DNA of 6,488 nucleotides from Desulfuromonadales bacterium. GTDB taxonomy: Bacteria > Desulfobacterota > Desulfuromonadia > Desulfuromonadales > BM103. Shown one piece after another: positions 1-5,845 of this stretch (the stretch's first letter is position 1; each line of letters starts with the position of its first letter). The stretch is from NCBI GenBank assembly GCA_030614505.1, contig JAUWTX010000127.1, positions 1 through 6,488 on the forward strand, in the 5' to 3' direction. The notes under the pieces were generated by a model. The model was not told where the DNA came from, did not search any database, and was given only the letters and a program-made list of their open reading frames with translations. The position numbers and the translations under genes were made by a program.

Positions 1-711
1 ATTGAAGACTTGACAGAGCGAGTAAGCTTTCGCCAGCAAATGGCTCGTTTTGAGCGCCTTGCTTCGCTGGGACGACTTTCGGCGGGGATTGCTCACGAAG
101 TGCGCAATCCGTTGACCGGTATCAGTCTCTTGCTTGACGACCTGCATGATCGCATGCTTGCTCGTCCGGAGGATCAGGTATTGATTCAACGTGCATTGCA
201 GGAAATTGAGCGGTTGGAGGGGTTGGTTAATGAACTGTTAAACTTTGCTTCCTTGCCGGATATGCGTATGGCACCAGGTGACCTCGCTGATATTCTGCGC
301 AACTCGCTATTCCTGGTGAGTAAGCAATTCCAGAAGCAGCAGGTTCGGTGCCATGAAGATATCCCCGGGGAGTTGCTGCTTCCACGTATGGATAGTGATC
401 GATTGAAGCAGGCGATTCTGAACCTGCTGACAAATGCTTTGGATGCTATGCCGGAAGGCGGCGAGTTGTGGATTGCTGCACAGCGTACAGACAATGGTTC
501 CTTGCTGACAATTCGTGATACGGGTCAGGGAATTCCTGCTGATCGAGTCGCGCTGATTTTTGAACCCTTTTATACGACCAAGGGGGGAGGGACAGGCCTG
601 GGTCTCTCCATCACCCACACCATTATCACCAGTCATGGTGGCCGTATTGAAGTACAGAGCCAGGAGGGGGAGGGCACAGAGTTCAGGATATATCTCCCTG
701 ATAGCGGCTAA
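1..711 (+). CDS. Sensor histidine kinase, C-terminal part (NtrB/AtoS-like), 5' truncated by window edge
   Basis: This is the kinase core of a two-component sensor; the reading frame is open from base 1, so the N-terminal sensory region lies outside the window. Counting from the first visible codon (236 residues), a short coiled-coil-like linker leads into the H box AHEVRNP, with the phosphoacceptor His32 at 94-96. The ATPase domain shows the N box (Asn145 in LLTNALDAM), G1 box DTGQGIP (Asp173), F box EPFYTTK and G2 box GTGLGL, so the visible catalytic core is intact. The motif style resembles NtrB/AtoS/ZraS kinases, which usually phosphorylate NtrC-type regulators. Such a regulator starts 157 bases downstream and is the likely partner, although a terminator and a new promoter separate the two. 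The signal sensed and the membrane topology cannot be seen. The stop is TAA at 709-711. An internal TTG at 10 is not a credible start because the frame continues upstream of it. Confidence 0.95.
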   Translation: MEDLTERVSFRQQMARFERLASLGRLSAGIAHEVRNPLTGISLLLDDLHDRMLARPEDQVLIQRALQEIERLEGLVNELLNFASLPDMRMAPGDLADILRNSLFLVSKQFQKQQVRCHEDIPGELLLPRMDSDRLKQAILNLLTNALDAMPEGGELWIAAQRTDNGSLLTIRDTGQGIPADRVALIFEPFYTTKGGGTGLGLSITHTIITSHGGRIEVQSQEGEGTEFRIYLPDSG

Positions 712-756
712 AATTAGCCTTGTTGTGAAGCTTTCACCTCTGCTTACTTCAATGAA

Positions 757-792
757 ACAACAAAAATGGTCGCTTTTGGCCATTTTTGTTGT
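757..792 (+). terminator. Intrinsic terminator hairpin after the histidine kinase gene
   Basis: Bases 757-769 (ACAACAAAAATGG) and 780-792 are exact reverse complements, giving a 13-bp stem. Two more inner pairs (T-G and C-G) leave a loop of GCTTTT. The GC-rich centre is followed by a T-rich arm (ATTTTTGTTGT), and the A-rich 5' arm gives the opposite strand a similar run, so it could work in both directions. It begins 45 bases after the kinase stop codon. Confidence 0.75.
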
Positions 793-817
793 CACCTATC
801 CCGCTTATCATTAGAAT
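789..817 (+). promoter_or_regulatory. Putative sigma-70 promoter of the NtrC-type regulator gene
   Basis: A -35 box TTGTCA (789-794, 5 of 6 matches) and a -10 box TAGAAT (812-817, 5 of 6) are separated by the ideal 17 bases. Transcription would start near 824, giving a leader of about 45 bases with a good ribosome site (GAAGGAG, 854-860) eight bases before the ATG at 869. The -35 box overlaps the last bases of the terminator hairpin. No sigma-54 element (GG-N10-GC) was found here, so autoregulation through sigma-54 is not evident. Confidence 0.6.
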
Positions 818-868
818 ACCCTTTAAAGTTCATTGATTATCTGACGGCCTGCTGAAGGAGATTTTATT

Positions 869-2257
869 ATGGAACGCATCCTGATCGTGGATGACGAGGC
901 TTTTATTCGCGAGAATCTCGAAAGAATCCTCGAGGAGGATGGTTATCACCCCTATTCCACAGACAATGGCGATGATGCGGTCAAAGAAGTCAGTGAGGCG
1001 GATGTCGACCTGGTTCTGCTCGATCTGAATCTTGGTTCCCAGAGTGGTCTCAATGTCCTGCGTGCCATGCGTGAGATTGATCCCGGGGTTCTGGTGATCA
1101 TTATTACTGGTTATGGCACCGTGGAAAGCGCTGTCGAGGCATTGAAGTTGGGCGCTTATGATTACATCAAAAAACCCTTTAAGGCCGATGCTATCCGTCT
1201 GATTGTTCGCCTGGCCCTGGAGACTCAGAACCTGCGTCGCGAGGTCCGTCAGTTGCGGCGTGGAAGTCAGACTCGCGAATTATCCGGAGACAACGTTATG
1301 GTCGGTTCCAGTGAGCAGTTGACACAGGTTTACCGGCAGATCCGGGAAGTTGCCAAACATGGAACGTCTACGGTCCTGATTACAGGTGAGTCGGGTCCCG
1401 GTAAAGAACTGGTGGCCAAGGCCATTCACCAGATGTCGCCTCGCAAGGAGCGGCCATTTATTGAAATCAACTGTGGGTCATTGCCGTTCAATTTGCTTGA
1501 AACAGAACTGTTCGGGCATGAGCGGGGTGCATTTACTGATGCCAAAAATCGCAAGATTGGTCTCTTCGAAGAAGCTAATGGCGGCACAATCTTCCTTGAT
1601 GAGATTGGTGAGATGGATCTGAGCCTTCAGGTCAAACTTCTCAGGGTTCTCGAAGATCGCAAAATCCGCAGGCTAGGTGGTAATCGTAATATCGATATCG
1701 ATGTTCGGATTGTAGCAGCCACCAACCTTGATCTCAAGGAGGCTCTAGAACAGAAAATTTTCCGTGAGGATCTTTTCTATCGACTCAATGTGTTTCCGAT
1801 CCATGTGCCGCCGTTGCGTGATCGCCGCGAGGATATTCCGCCGTTGCTGGAATTTTTCATCAAGTACTACAGCGAGGAGTTTAACAAGAATATCTGTGAT
1901 GTTTCTCGCGCAGCGCTGGATCTGTTGATGCGTTATCATTGGCCAGGCAACGTGCGTGAGTTGCGAAACGTCGTGGAACGCATCTGCATCATGCACAACC
2001 AGGAGACAATCACGCCCGAATGTCTGCCCCGTGAAATCTGGGGAGACAAGCCACAGGATGAGGCGGCTTTTAATTACCGGATTCCTCCAGAAGGAATACT
2101 GTTTGAAGAAATTGTTGGCCGACTGGAAAAAGACCTGATCGCTCAGGCGGTTGCTATTACTGGTGGTAATGTCGCCAAAACGGCACGTATACTCAACTTA
2201 CCTCGTGGAACCTTGCGATATAAGATGGGGAAATACGGCTTGATCGAAATCTCCTGA
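869..2257 (+). CDS. Sigma-54-dependent NtrC-family response regulator
   Basis: Cytoplasmic transcription activator of 462 residues, the usual length for the REC-AAA+-Fis architecture. The receiver domain (about 1-120) has Asp8/Asp9, phosphoacceptor Asp52, Thr80 and Lys102. The AAA+ domain (about 143-375) shows a Walker A loop at 173-180 (GESGPGKE), a sigma-54 contact loop at 220-225 (GAFTDA), Walker B at 238-247 with Asp244/Glu245, arginine-finger candidates Arg299 and Arg305, and a sensor II segment NVREL at 361-365. A Fis-type helix-turn-helix lies at about 431-456. By family knowledge it binds upstream enhancers and uses ATP to open sigma-54 promoters when phosphorylated. Two motifs deviate: Pro177 replaces the usual Thr in Walker A, and Asp224 replaces Gly in GAFTGA. 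The start is fixed by the strong site GAAGGAG (854-860). Its likely kinase is the gene just upstream; its target genes are unknown. Confidence 0.95.
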   Translation: MERILIVDDEAFIRENLERILEEDGYHPYSTDNGDDAVKEVSEADVDLVLLDLNLGSQSGLNVLRAMREIDPGVLVIIITGYGTVESAVEALKLGAYDYIKKPFKADAIRLIVRLALETQNLRREVRQLRRGSQTRELSGDNVMVGSSEQLTQVYRQIREVAKHGTSTVLITGESGPGKELVAKAIHQMSPRKERPFIEINCGSLPFNLLETELFGHERGAFTDAKNRKIGLFEEANGGTIFLDEIGEMDLSLQVKLLRVLEDRKIRRLGGNRNIDIDVRIVAATNLDLKEALEQKIFREDLFYRLNVFPIHVPPLRDRREDIPPLLEFFIKYYSEEFNKNICDVSRAALDLLMRYHWPGNVRELRNVVERICIMHNQETITPECLPREIWGDKPQDEAAFNYRIPPEGILFEEIVGRLEKDLIAQAVAITGGNVAKTARILNLPRGTLRYKMGKYGLIEIS

Positions 2258-2292
2258 GCTCATTGTGTGGGGTTTTAGCGCCTGTCGGACTA

Positions 2293-2314
2293 TCAATGAA
2301 CAAGCTCAATGAAC
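2293..2314 (+). repeat. Short direct repeat, two copies of TCAATGAAC
   Basis: TCAATGAAC occurs at 2293-2301 and again at 2306-2314, with a 13-base period, shortly after the regulator's stop codon. It lies about 80 bases upstream of the riboswitch promoter. It may be a tandem protein-binding site or chance; nothing else in 2258-2340 was recognised, and no convincing terminator was found there. Confidence 0.3.
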
Positions 2315-2350
2315 TTGGTTGCTGGCTCCTGTTTTCTTCTTAATCAAAAA

Positions 2351-2367
2351 TTGTGATAATTTTGTGA
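2351..2367 (+). repeat. Tandem TTGTGA hexamers upstream of the riboswitch promoter
   Basis: TTGTGA lies at 2351-2356 and 2362-2367, an 11-base period that places both copies on the same face of the helix. They sit just upstream of the extended -10 element at 2377-2385, where an activator or repressor could act. The first copy could alternatively be a -35 box, 18 bases before TATGCT (2375-2380). No regulator can be assigned. Confidence 0.3.
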
Positions 2368-2376
2368 GGTAGTGTA

Positions 2377-2385
2377 TGCTATGAT
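2377..2385 (+). promoter_or_regulatory. Putative extended -10 promoter driving the riboswitch leader
   Basis: TGCTATGAT fits the extended -10 pattern TGn followed by a -10 hexamer (TATGAT, 5 of 6 matches). No good -35 box lies 17 bases upstream, as is common with extended -10 promoters. The predicted start near 2391-2393 falls about ten bases before the aptamer, which is where a riboswitch transcript should begin. Confidence 0.5.
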
Positions 2386-2403
2386 TTAACTCAAGAATGT
2401 TAA

Positions 2404-2498
2404 CTCACCGATAATAGCAAACTCGGGGTAACCTGGGGACGCAAAACCACGGGTCCACTGAAGTCGTTACAAGAGTGGATAGCCGGGTTACCGAAGAG
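2404..2498 (+). promoter_or_regulatory. c-di-GMP-I (GEMM) riboswitch aptamer
   Basis: The conserved GEMM blocks appear in order: TAGCAAAC (2415-2422), a hairpin, GGGACGCAAAACC (2436-2448), a second hairpin, then GATAGCCGGGTTACCGAAG (2478-2496). The first hairpin is a six-pair stem (2422-2427 with 2432-2437, two G-U pairs) capped by a GUAA tetraloop, matching the family's GNRA loop that docks on the other helix. The second has a perfect six-pair stem, TCCACT (2454-2459) with AGTGGA (2474-2479). CTC (2404-2406) with GAG (2496-2498) can close the domain. By recalled alignment with the Vibrio Vc2 aptamer, the ligand-contacting positions correspond to G2417, A2444 and C2491, which favours c-di-GMP over the cGAMP-binding GEMM-Ib type. 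It lies 76 bases upstream of a REC-PilZ gene. Confidence 0.9.
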
Positions 2499-2516
2499 GG
2501 GTAACAAGTGCGAATT

Positions 2517-2549
2517 GCCCGTCTCCGGAATCGAAGAGATGGGCTTTTT
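2517..2549 (+). terminator. Intrinsic terminator of the riboswitch expression platform
   Basis: GCCCGTCTC (2517-2525) pairs with GAGATGGGC (2536-2544) in a nine-pair stem with one G-U, followed at once by TTTTT (2545-2549) and ATTAG. It lies 18 bases after the aptamer and 25 bases before the ATG of the gene it precedes, so read-through or termination here would decide expression. An alternative hairpin, GGGTAA (2499-2504) with TTGCCC (2515-2520), would take its 5' arm and act as an antiterminator. Confidence 0.8.
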
Positions 2550-2563
2550 ATTAGATTGAGAGC

Positions 2564-2569
2564 AGGAGG
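2564..2569 (+). promoter_or_regulatory. Ribosome binding site that fixes the REC-PilZ start
   Basis: AGGAGG is a full Shine-Dalgarno match ending five bases before ATG 2575. An in-frame GTG at 2569 overlaps the last G of this site and so cannot be its start codon. Confidence 0.75.
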
Positions 2570-2574
2570 TGGTT

Positions 2575-3324
2575 ATGGGTGAACGGCCAATCGCAATTGT
2601 TGTTGATGACAGCAAACCTTTCCTCATGTACCTCTCAATACTTTTGAATCGAATGAATCTGGAGGTTCTGCCGGTTAACAATGCTGCTGAAGCGCTCGAA
2701 ATCGCGCGTGTGACCCATCCTCATCTCATCACTATGGATATGATCATGCCCGATCTGGACGGTCTTGAAGCCCTGCGCATGATTCGCGCCGATAAGGAAC
2801 TTGCCGATCTACCGGTCATTATGATCTCCAGCTATCAGGATAAAAATCGGCAATGGGAAGCTTTAAGCCTCGGTTGCATAGATGTCCTCGACAAGCCGGT
2901 GGACCTGAGGCGGCTGCATAAAGCGGTACAGCGCTGTGACTTGTATTCAGGTGGGCGCCGGCGGTATCTGCGGACACCTTACGAAGAATTGGTTGGATTG
3001 CAACATAAGGACAAGCTTTATGAGGCGCCGAGCATCACTCTCTCTGAGCGAGGCATTTTCCTGCGCATGCGCGAGCAATTACCAAAAGGTGCCCATGTAG
3101 ATGTTGACTTGCCGCTCCCATCGGGTGAGGTCTTGCAAGTCGGTGGTTCAGTTATTTATGGCAAGGCAGAGAATGGTGGCGGTTCCGGGGTCCCGCCCGG
3201 GATAGCGATCAAATTCGACCGCCTGACTTTGAAGGACATCGAGGTTCTGACTGCCTTGGTAGAAGAATTGCTGATTGGCGATATTGTCGCGGAACAGAGT
3301 GAGCCGATTATCAAGCCGAACTGA
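2575..3324 (+). CDS. Response regulator receiver domain fused to a PilZ-like domain
   Basis: A 249-residue cytoplasmic protein. The N-terminal receiver domain (about 5-120) has Asp11/Asp12, phosphoacceptor Asp55, Ser85 and Lys107, so phosphorylation looks possible. The C-terminal part (about 127-232) resembles PilZ: an RxxxR motif (Arg129-Arg133), TLSERG at 155-160 in the place of [DN]xSxxG, and a late strand PGIAIKFDRL. PilZ domains normally bind c-di-GMP through these two motifs; here Thr155 replaces the usual Asp/Asn, so binding may be weakened or lost. No DNA-binding or enzymatic output domain is present, so action by protein-protein contact, for instance on motility, pili or exopolysaccharide, is an inference. 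The start is ATG 2575 rather than GTG 2569, because AGGAGG (2564-2569) is correctly spaced only for the ATG. A c-di-GMP-type riboswitch and terminator precede it. No partner kinase is adjacent. Confidence 0.88.
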   Translation: MGERPIAIVVDDSKPFLMYLSILLNRMNLEVLPVNNAAEALEIARVTHPHLITMDMIMPDLDGLEALRMIRADKELADLPVIMISSYQDKNRQWEALSLGCIDVLDKPVDLRRLHKAVQRCDLYSGGRRRYLRTPYEELVGLQHKDKLYEAPSITLSERGIFLRMREQLPKGAHVDVDLPLPSGEVLQVGGSVIYGKAENGGGSGVPPGIAIKFDRLTLKDIEVLTALVEELLIGDIVAEQSEPIIKPN

Positions 3325-3420
3325 CATACAATCCCATCCAGGCACTCTTGCAAATTCTACCAGTCAGTCGATCTGCTTTTTTGAGACTGCATTTCCAGCC
3401 ATTTTCCGATACCCTCTCAT

Positions 3421-3450
3421 TTGTAAAACAACCCTGTGAACAGCTATAGT
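3421..3450 (+). promoter_or_regulatory. Putative sigma-70 promoter of hypF
   Basis: TTGTAA (3421-3426, 4 of 6) and TATAGT (3445-3450, 5 of 6) are spaced by 18 bases. The predicted start is near 3457, only a few bases before the ATG at 3461, which bears on the choice of hypF start codon. The rest of the 136-base gap (3325-3420) shows a T6 run at 3377-3382 but no convincing hairpin. Confidence 0.45.
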
Positions 3451-3460
3451 GTAAGCAGTC

Positions 3461-5731
3461 ATGCGCGGAGTCAATTTGCAGCGTCAAAAGATAATCATAG
3501 AAGGAATTGTACAGGGGGTTGGTTTTCGCCCGTTCGTCTACCAGTTGGCCGAGCGCTTTGGGCTGACCGGATCTGTGTGCAACGATAGTCGTGGGGTGAC
3601 AATTGAAGTTGAGGGAAAAGCAGGCGTTTTACATCAATTTGTTGCAGCTGTCCGCAGCGAAAAACCACCACTCTCTGTTATTCAATCTCTTGACACCCAA
3701 GAAATTTCCGTCCAGGGCTCAATCGGTTTTAAAATTCTGCAGAGTAGCGTTGACGAAACCCGTCGTGCCCAGATCGCACCGGACACCTTTGTCTGTGACG
3801 ATTGCCTGAAAGAACTCTTCGATCCCGATGATCGTCGCTATCATTACCCTTTTATCAACTGCACCAATTGTGGCCCGCGTTACACGATTGTCACCGGCAT
3901 CCCTTACGATCGACCGCTGACCACCATGGCTGATTTTCCGCTTTGCGACAATTGCCAGGCAGAATATGACGACCCGATATCACGCCGCTTCCATGCCCAG
4001 CCGAATGCCTGCCCTGTTTGTGGCCCGCAGTTGCAGTTACTTGCTTCCAACGGACAGCCCGTCGCCATTGAAGATCCCCTGTCTGAGGCGATCCGTCGAC
4101 TCAAGAAGGGACAGGTTCTGGCAATCAAGGGTTTGGGGGGCTACCATCTGGCTGTTGATGCCGGCAACCAGAAGGCGGTGTTAGAACTACGCCGCCGCAA
4201 ACAACGTGACGAAAAGCCCTTTGCTTTGATGGCTGGCAATCTCGAGGCTGTGCGACGTATTGCTCATGTCGGTGACGATGAGGCTCGTCTGCTACTGGGG
4301 GTCGAGCGTCCGATTGTGCTGTTGCAAAAGAAGGCAGATCACAAGCTTGCTGAAAGTATTTCACCTGCCAACCGCTATTTCGGTGTCATGCTCCCTTACA
4401 CCCCGCTGCATTTCCTGCTGTTGCAAGACGGTTTTGAGGCTCTTGTGATGACCAGCGCCAACCTCTCCGATGAGCCGATCGCTTTTGAGGATGATGAAGC
4501 TTGCCAGCGTTTGGGAGCAATCGCTGAAGCCTTCCTGATCCACAATCGCCGTATTCATACCCGTACTGATGATTCAATTGCCAGAGTGATGGCTGATCGG
4601 CCGCTGTTGTTGCGCCGTTCGCGTGGTTTTGTACCGCGTGCGGTCGCTTTTTCGGTCGAGAGCCGACCTATTCTGGCGGTTGGTGCCGAGCTGAAGAATA
4701 CCATCTGCCTGACCCGGGGTGATCGTGCCTTTCTGAGCCAGCATGTCGGCGATCTGAAGAACCTTGAGGTCTATGACTCTTTTAAGCAAACTATCAATCA
4801 TCTGCAATCGATACTCGAAGTGCGCCCTGAGCGGATCGCCCACGATCTTCACCCTGACTACTATTCGACAAGATATGCCTTGGAAGAAAGTGGTTTGCCG
4901 ACTGTCGCTGTGCAGCACCACCATGCCCATCTGGCCAGCTGTCTGGCTGAGCATGGCGTCGAAGAGCCAGCGATCGGAGTCATTTTCGACGGCATCGGTT
5001 ACGGAGCAGACGGTAACCTCTGGGGAGGGGAATTCCTGGTCGGTGACCTGAACGGTTACCAACGTGTTGGCCATTTCCGCTATCAGCCGATGCCGGGGGG
5101 CGATCTGGCAACCAAAGAGCCCTGGCGCATGGCCTTGAGTTACCTGCTCTCAATCTATGGCGAGATCCCGGAGAGTGTAAAGATTTTTGACGGCATCGCT
5201 GCAAACGAATTGCGCCTGGTTGCCCAGGCGACCATGAAAGGAATCAACGCACCACTTGCATCCAGTTGCGGAAGACTTTTTGATGCAGTTGCTGCCCTGC
5301 TTGATCTGCGTCAGACGGTCTCATTTGAGGGCCAGGCCGCCATGCAACTGGAGATGGTTGCTGACCCGGCTCAACCACAGCCTTATCCTTACCTGCTATC
5401 TCACGCTGACGACTTGATCATCTTCGATCCGCAGCCGCTTGTTGAAGATATTGTTAGCGATCTTGAAGCAGGCGCCTCCACCGCAAAGATTGCCGGTCGA
5501 TTCCATGGCTCTCTGGCGGGAATGATCGAAGATGTTTGTAGTCAGATACGGCAACAGAGCGGGTTAAGTCTGGTCGTTCTCTCCGGGGGTGTTTTTCAAA
5601 ACTGTCTGCTGACCGAGATGGCTTTGGAGTGTCTCAATAAGTCTGATTTCAAGGTTCTTACCCATTCCCTGGTGCCCCCGAATGATGGTGGCATTTCTCT
5701 AGGGCAGGCGGTTGTTGCCGCTCATCAATAA
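3461..5731 (+). CDS. hypF: Carbamoyltransferase HypF, [NiFe]-hydrogenase maturation
   Basis: HypF uses carbamoyl phosphate and ATP to make a carbamoyl adenylate and transfers the carbamoyl group to the C-terminal cysteine of HypE, the source of the cyanide ligands of the [NiFe] centre. All family domains are visible in 756 residues, a normal length. They are an acylphosphatase-like domain with GIVQGVGFRPF (15-25, Arg23) and Asn41, two zinc-finger-like repeats (Cys112, 115, 134, 137 and Cys162, 165, 184, 187), a YrdC-like domain (about 205-395), and a Kae1-like domain with HHHAH (486-490), DGIGYG (510-515), SCGRLFDAV (602-610) and GGVFQN (709-714). It appears intact and cytoplasmic. ATG 3461 has almost no ribosome site. 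In-frame TTG 3476 has GGAG at 3467-3470 and would also give a family-like N-terminus, so the true start may be five codons later. No hypC, hypD or hypE is next to it. Confidence 0.96.
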   Translation: MRGVNLQRQKIIIEGIVQGVGFRPFVYQLAERFGLTGSVCNDSRGVTIEVEGKAGVLHQFVAAVRSEKPPLSVIQSLDTQEISVQGSIGFKILQSSVDETRRAQIAPDTFVCDDCLKELFDPDDRRYHYPFINCTNCGPRYTIVTGIPYDRPLTTMADFPLCDNCQAEYDDPISRRFHAQPNACPVCGPQLQLLASNGQPVAIEDPLSEAIRRLKKGQVLAIKGLGGYHLAVDAGNQKAVLELRRRKQRDEKPFALMAGNLEAVRRIAHVGDDEARLLLGVERPIVLLQKKADHKLAESISPANRYFGVMLPYTPLHFLLLQDGFEALVMTSANLSDEPIAFEDDEACQRLGAIAEAFLIHNRRIHTRTDDSIARVMADRPLLLRRSRGFVPRAVAFSVESRPILAVGAELKNTICLTRGDRAFLSQHVGDLKNLEVYDSFKQTINHLQSILEVRPERIAHDLHPDYYSTRYALEESGLPTVAVQHHHAHLASCLAEHGVEEPAIGVIFDGIGYGADGNLWGGEFLVGDLNGYQRVGHFRYQPMPGGDLATKEPWRMALSYLLSIYGEIPESVKIFDGIAANELRLVAQATMKGINAPLASSCGRLFDAVAALLDLRQTVSFEGQAAMQLEMVADPAQPQPYPYLLSHADDLIIFDPQPLVEDIVSDLEAGASTAKIAGRFHGSLAGMIEDVCSQIRQQSGLSLVVLSGGVFQNCLLTEMALECLNKSDFKVLTHSLVPPNDGGISLGQAVVAAHQ

Positions 5732-5775
5732 TTTCCCCCACAAAGGTGATACATCTAAAAAATATAATGTCTCTC

Positions 5776-5804
5776 TCGACTGGGTGTCGTGACGTGGTTA
5801 TAAT
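5776..5804 (+). promoter_or_regulatory. Putative sigma-70 promoter of the M16 peptidase gene
   Basis: A perfect -10 box TATAAT (5799-5804) lies 17 bases after TCGACT (5775-5780 or 5776-5781 by register, about 4 of 6 to TTGACA). Transcription would begin near 5811, giving a leader of about 35 bases. Another TATAAT at 5763-5768 has no usable -35 partner. No clear terminator for hypF was seen in 5732-5775. Confidence 0.5.
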
Positions 5805-5845
5805 GAACCGGGACTCTACAAAATTATTCAGACAGGAAAACAATA

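Noticed and set aside
307..795. 162-codon open frame on the - strand over the kinase gene and terminator
   Set aside because: It lies antisense to clear kinase motifs, runs through the terminator hairpin, and shows no recognisable domain.
2569..2571. GTG as start of the REC-PilZ protein
   Set aside because: It overlaps the AGGAGG ribosome site; ATG 2575 is correctly spaced.
3336..3356. Sigma-54-like promoter (AGGCACTCTTGCA)
   Set aside because: GG and GC are separated by 7 bases instead of the required 10, so the -24/-12 geometry is wrong.
3352..3382. Terminator after the REC-PilZ gene, ending in T6
   Set aside because: The only available stem (GCAAAT with ATCTGC) has a mismatch and a 15-base loop, too weak to call.
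4574..5074. 166-codon open frame on the - strand inside hypF
   Set aside because: It is opposite conserved HypF motifs and has no family resemblance; it is most likely a shadow of the coding strand.
5763..5768. Perfect TATAAT box shortly after hypF
   Set aside because: No -35-like hexamer lies 16-18 bases upstream; the second TATAAT at 5799 has a better partner.
5777..5789. Small inverted repeat CGAC/GTCG in the peptidase promoter
   Set aside because: Four base pairs are too few to support an operator or a terminator.
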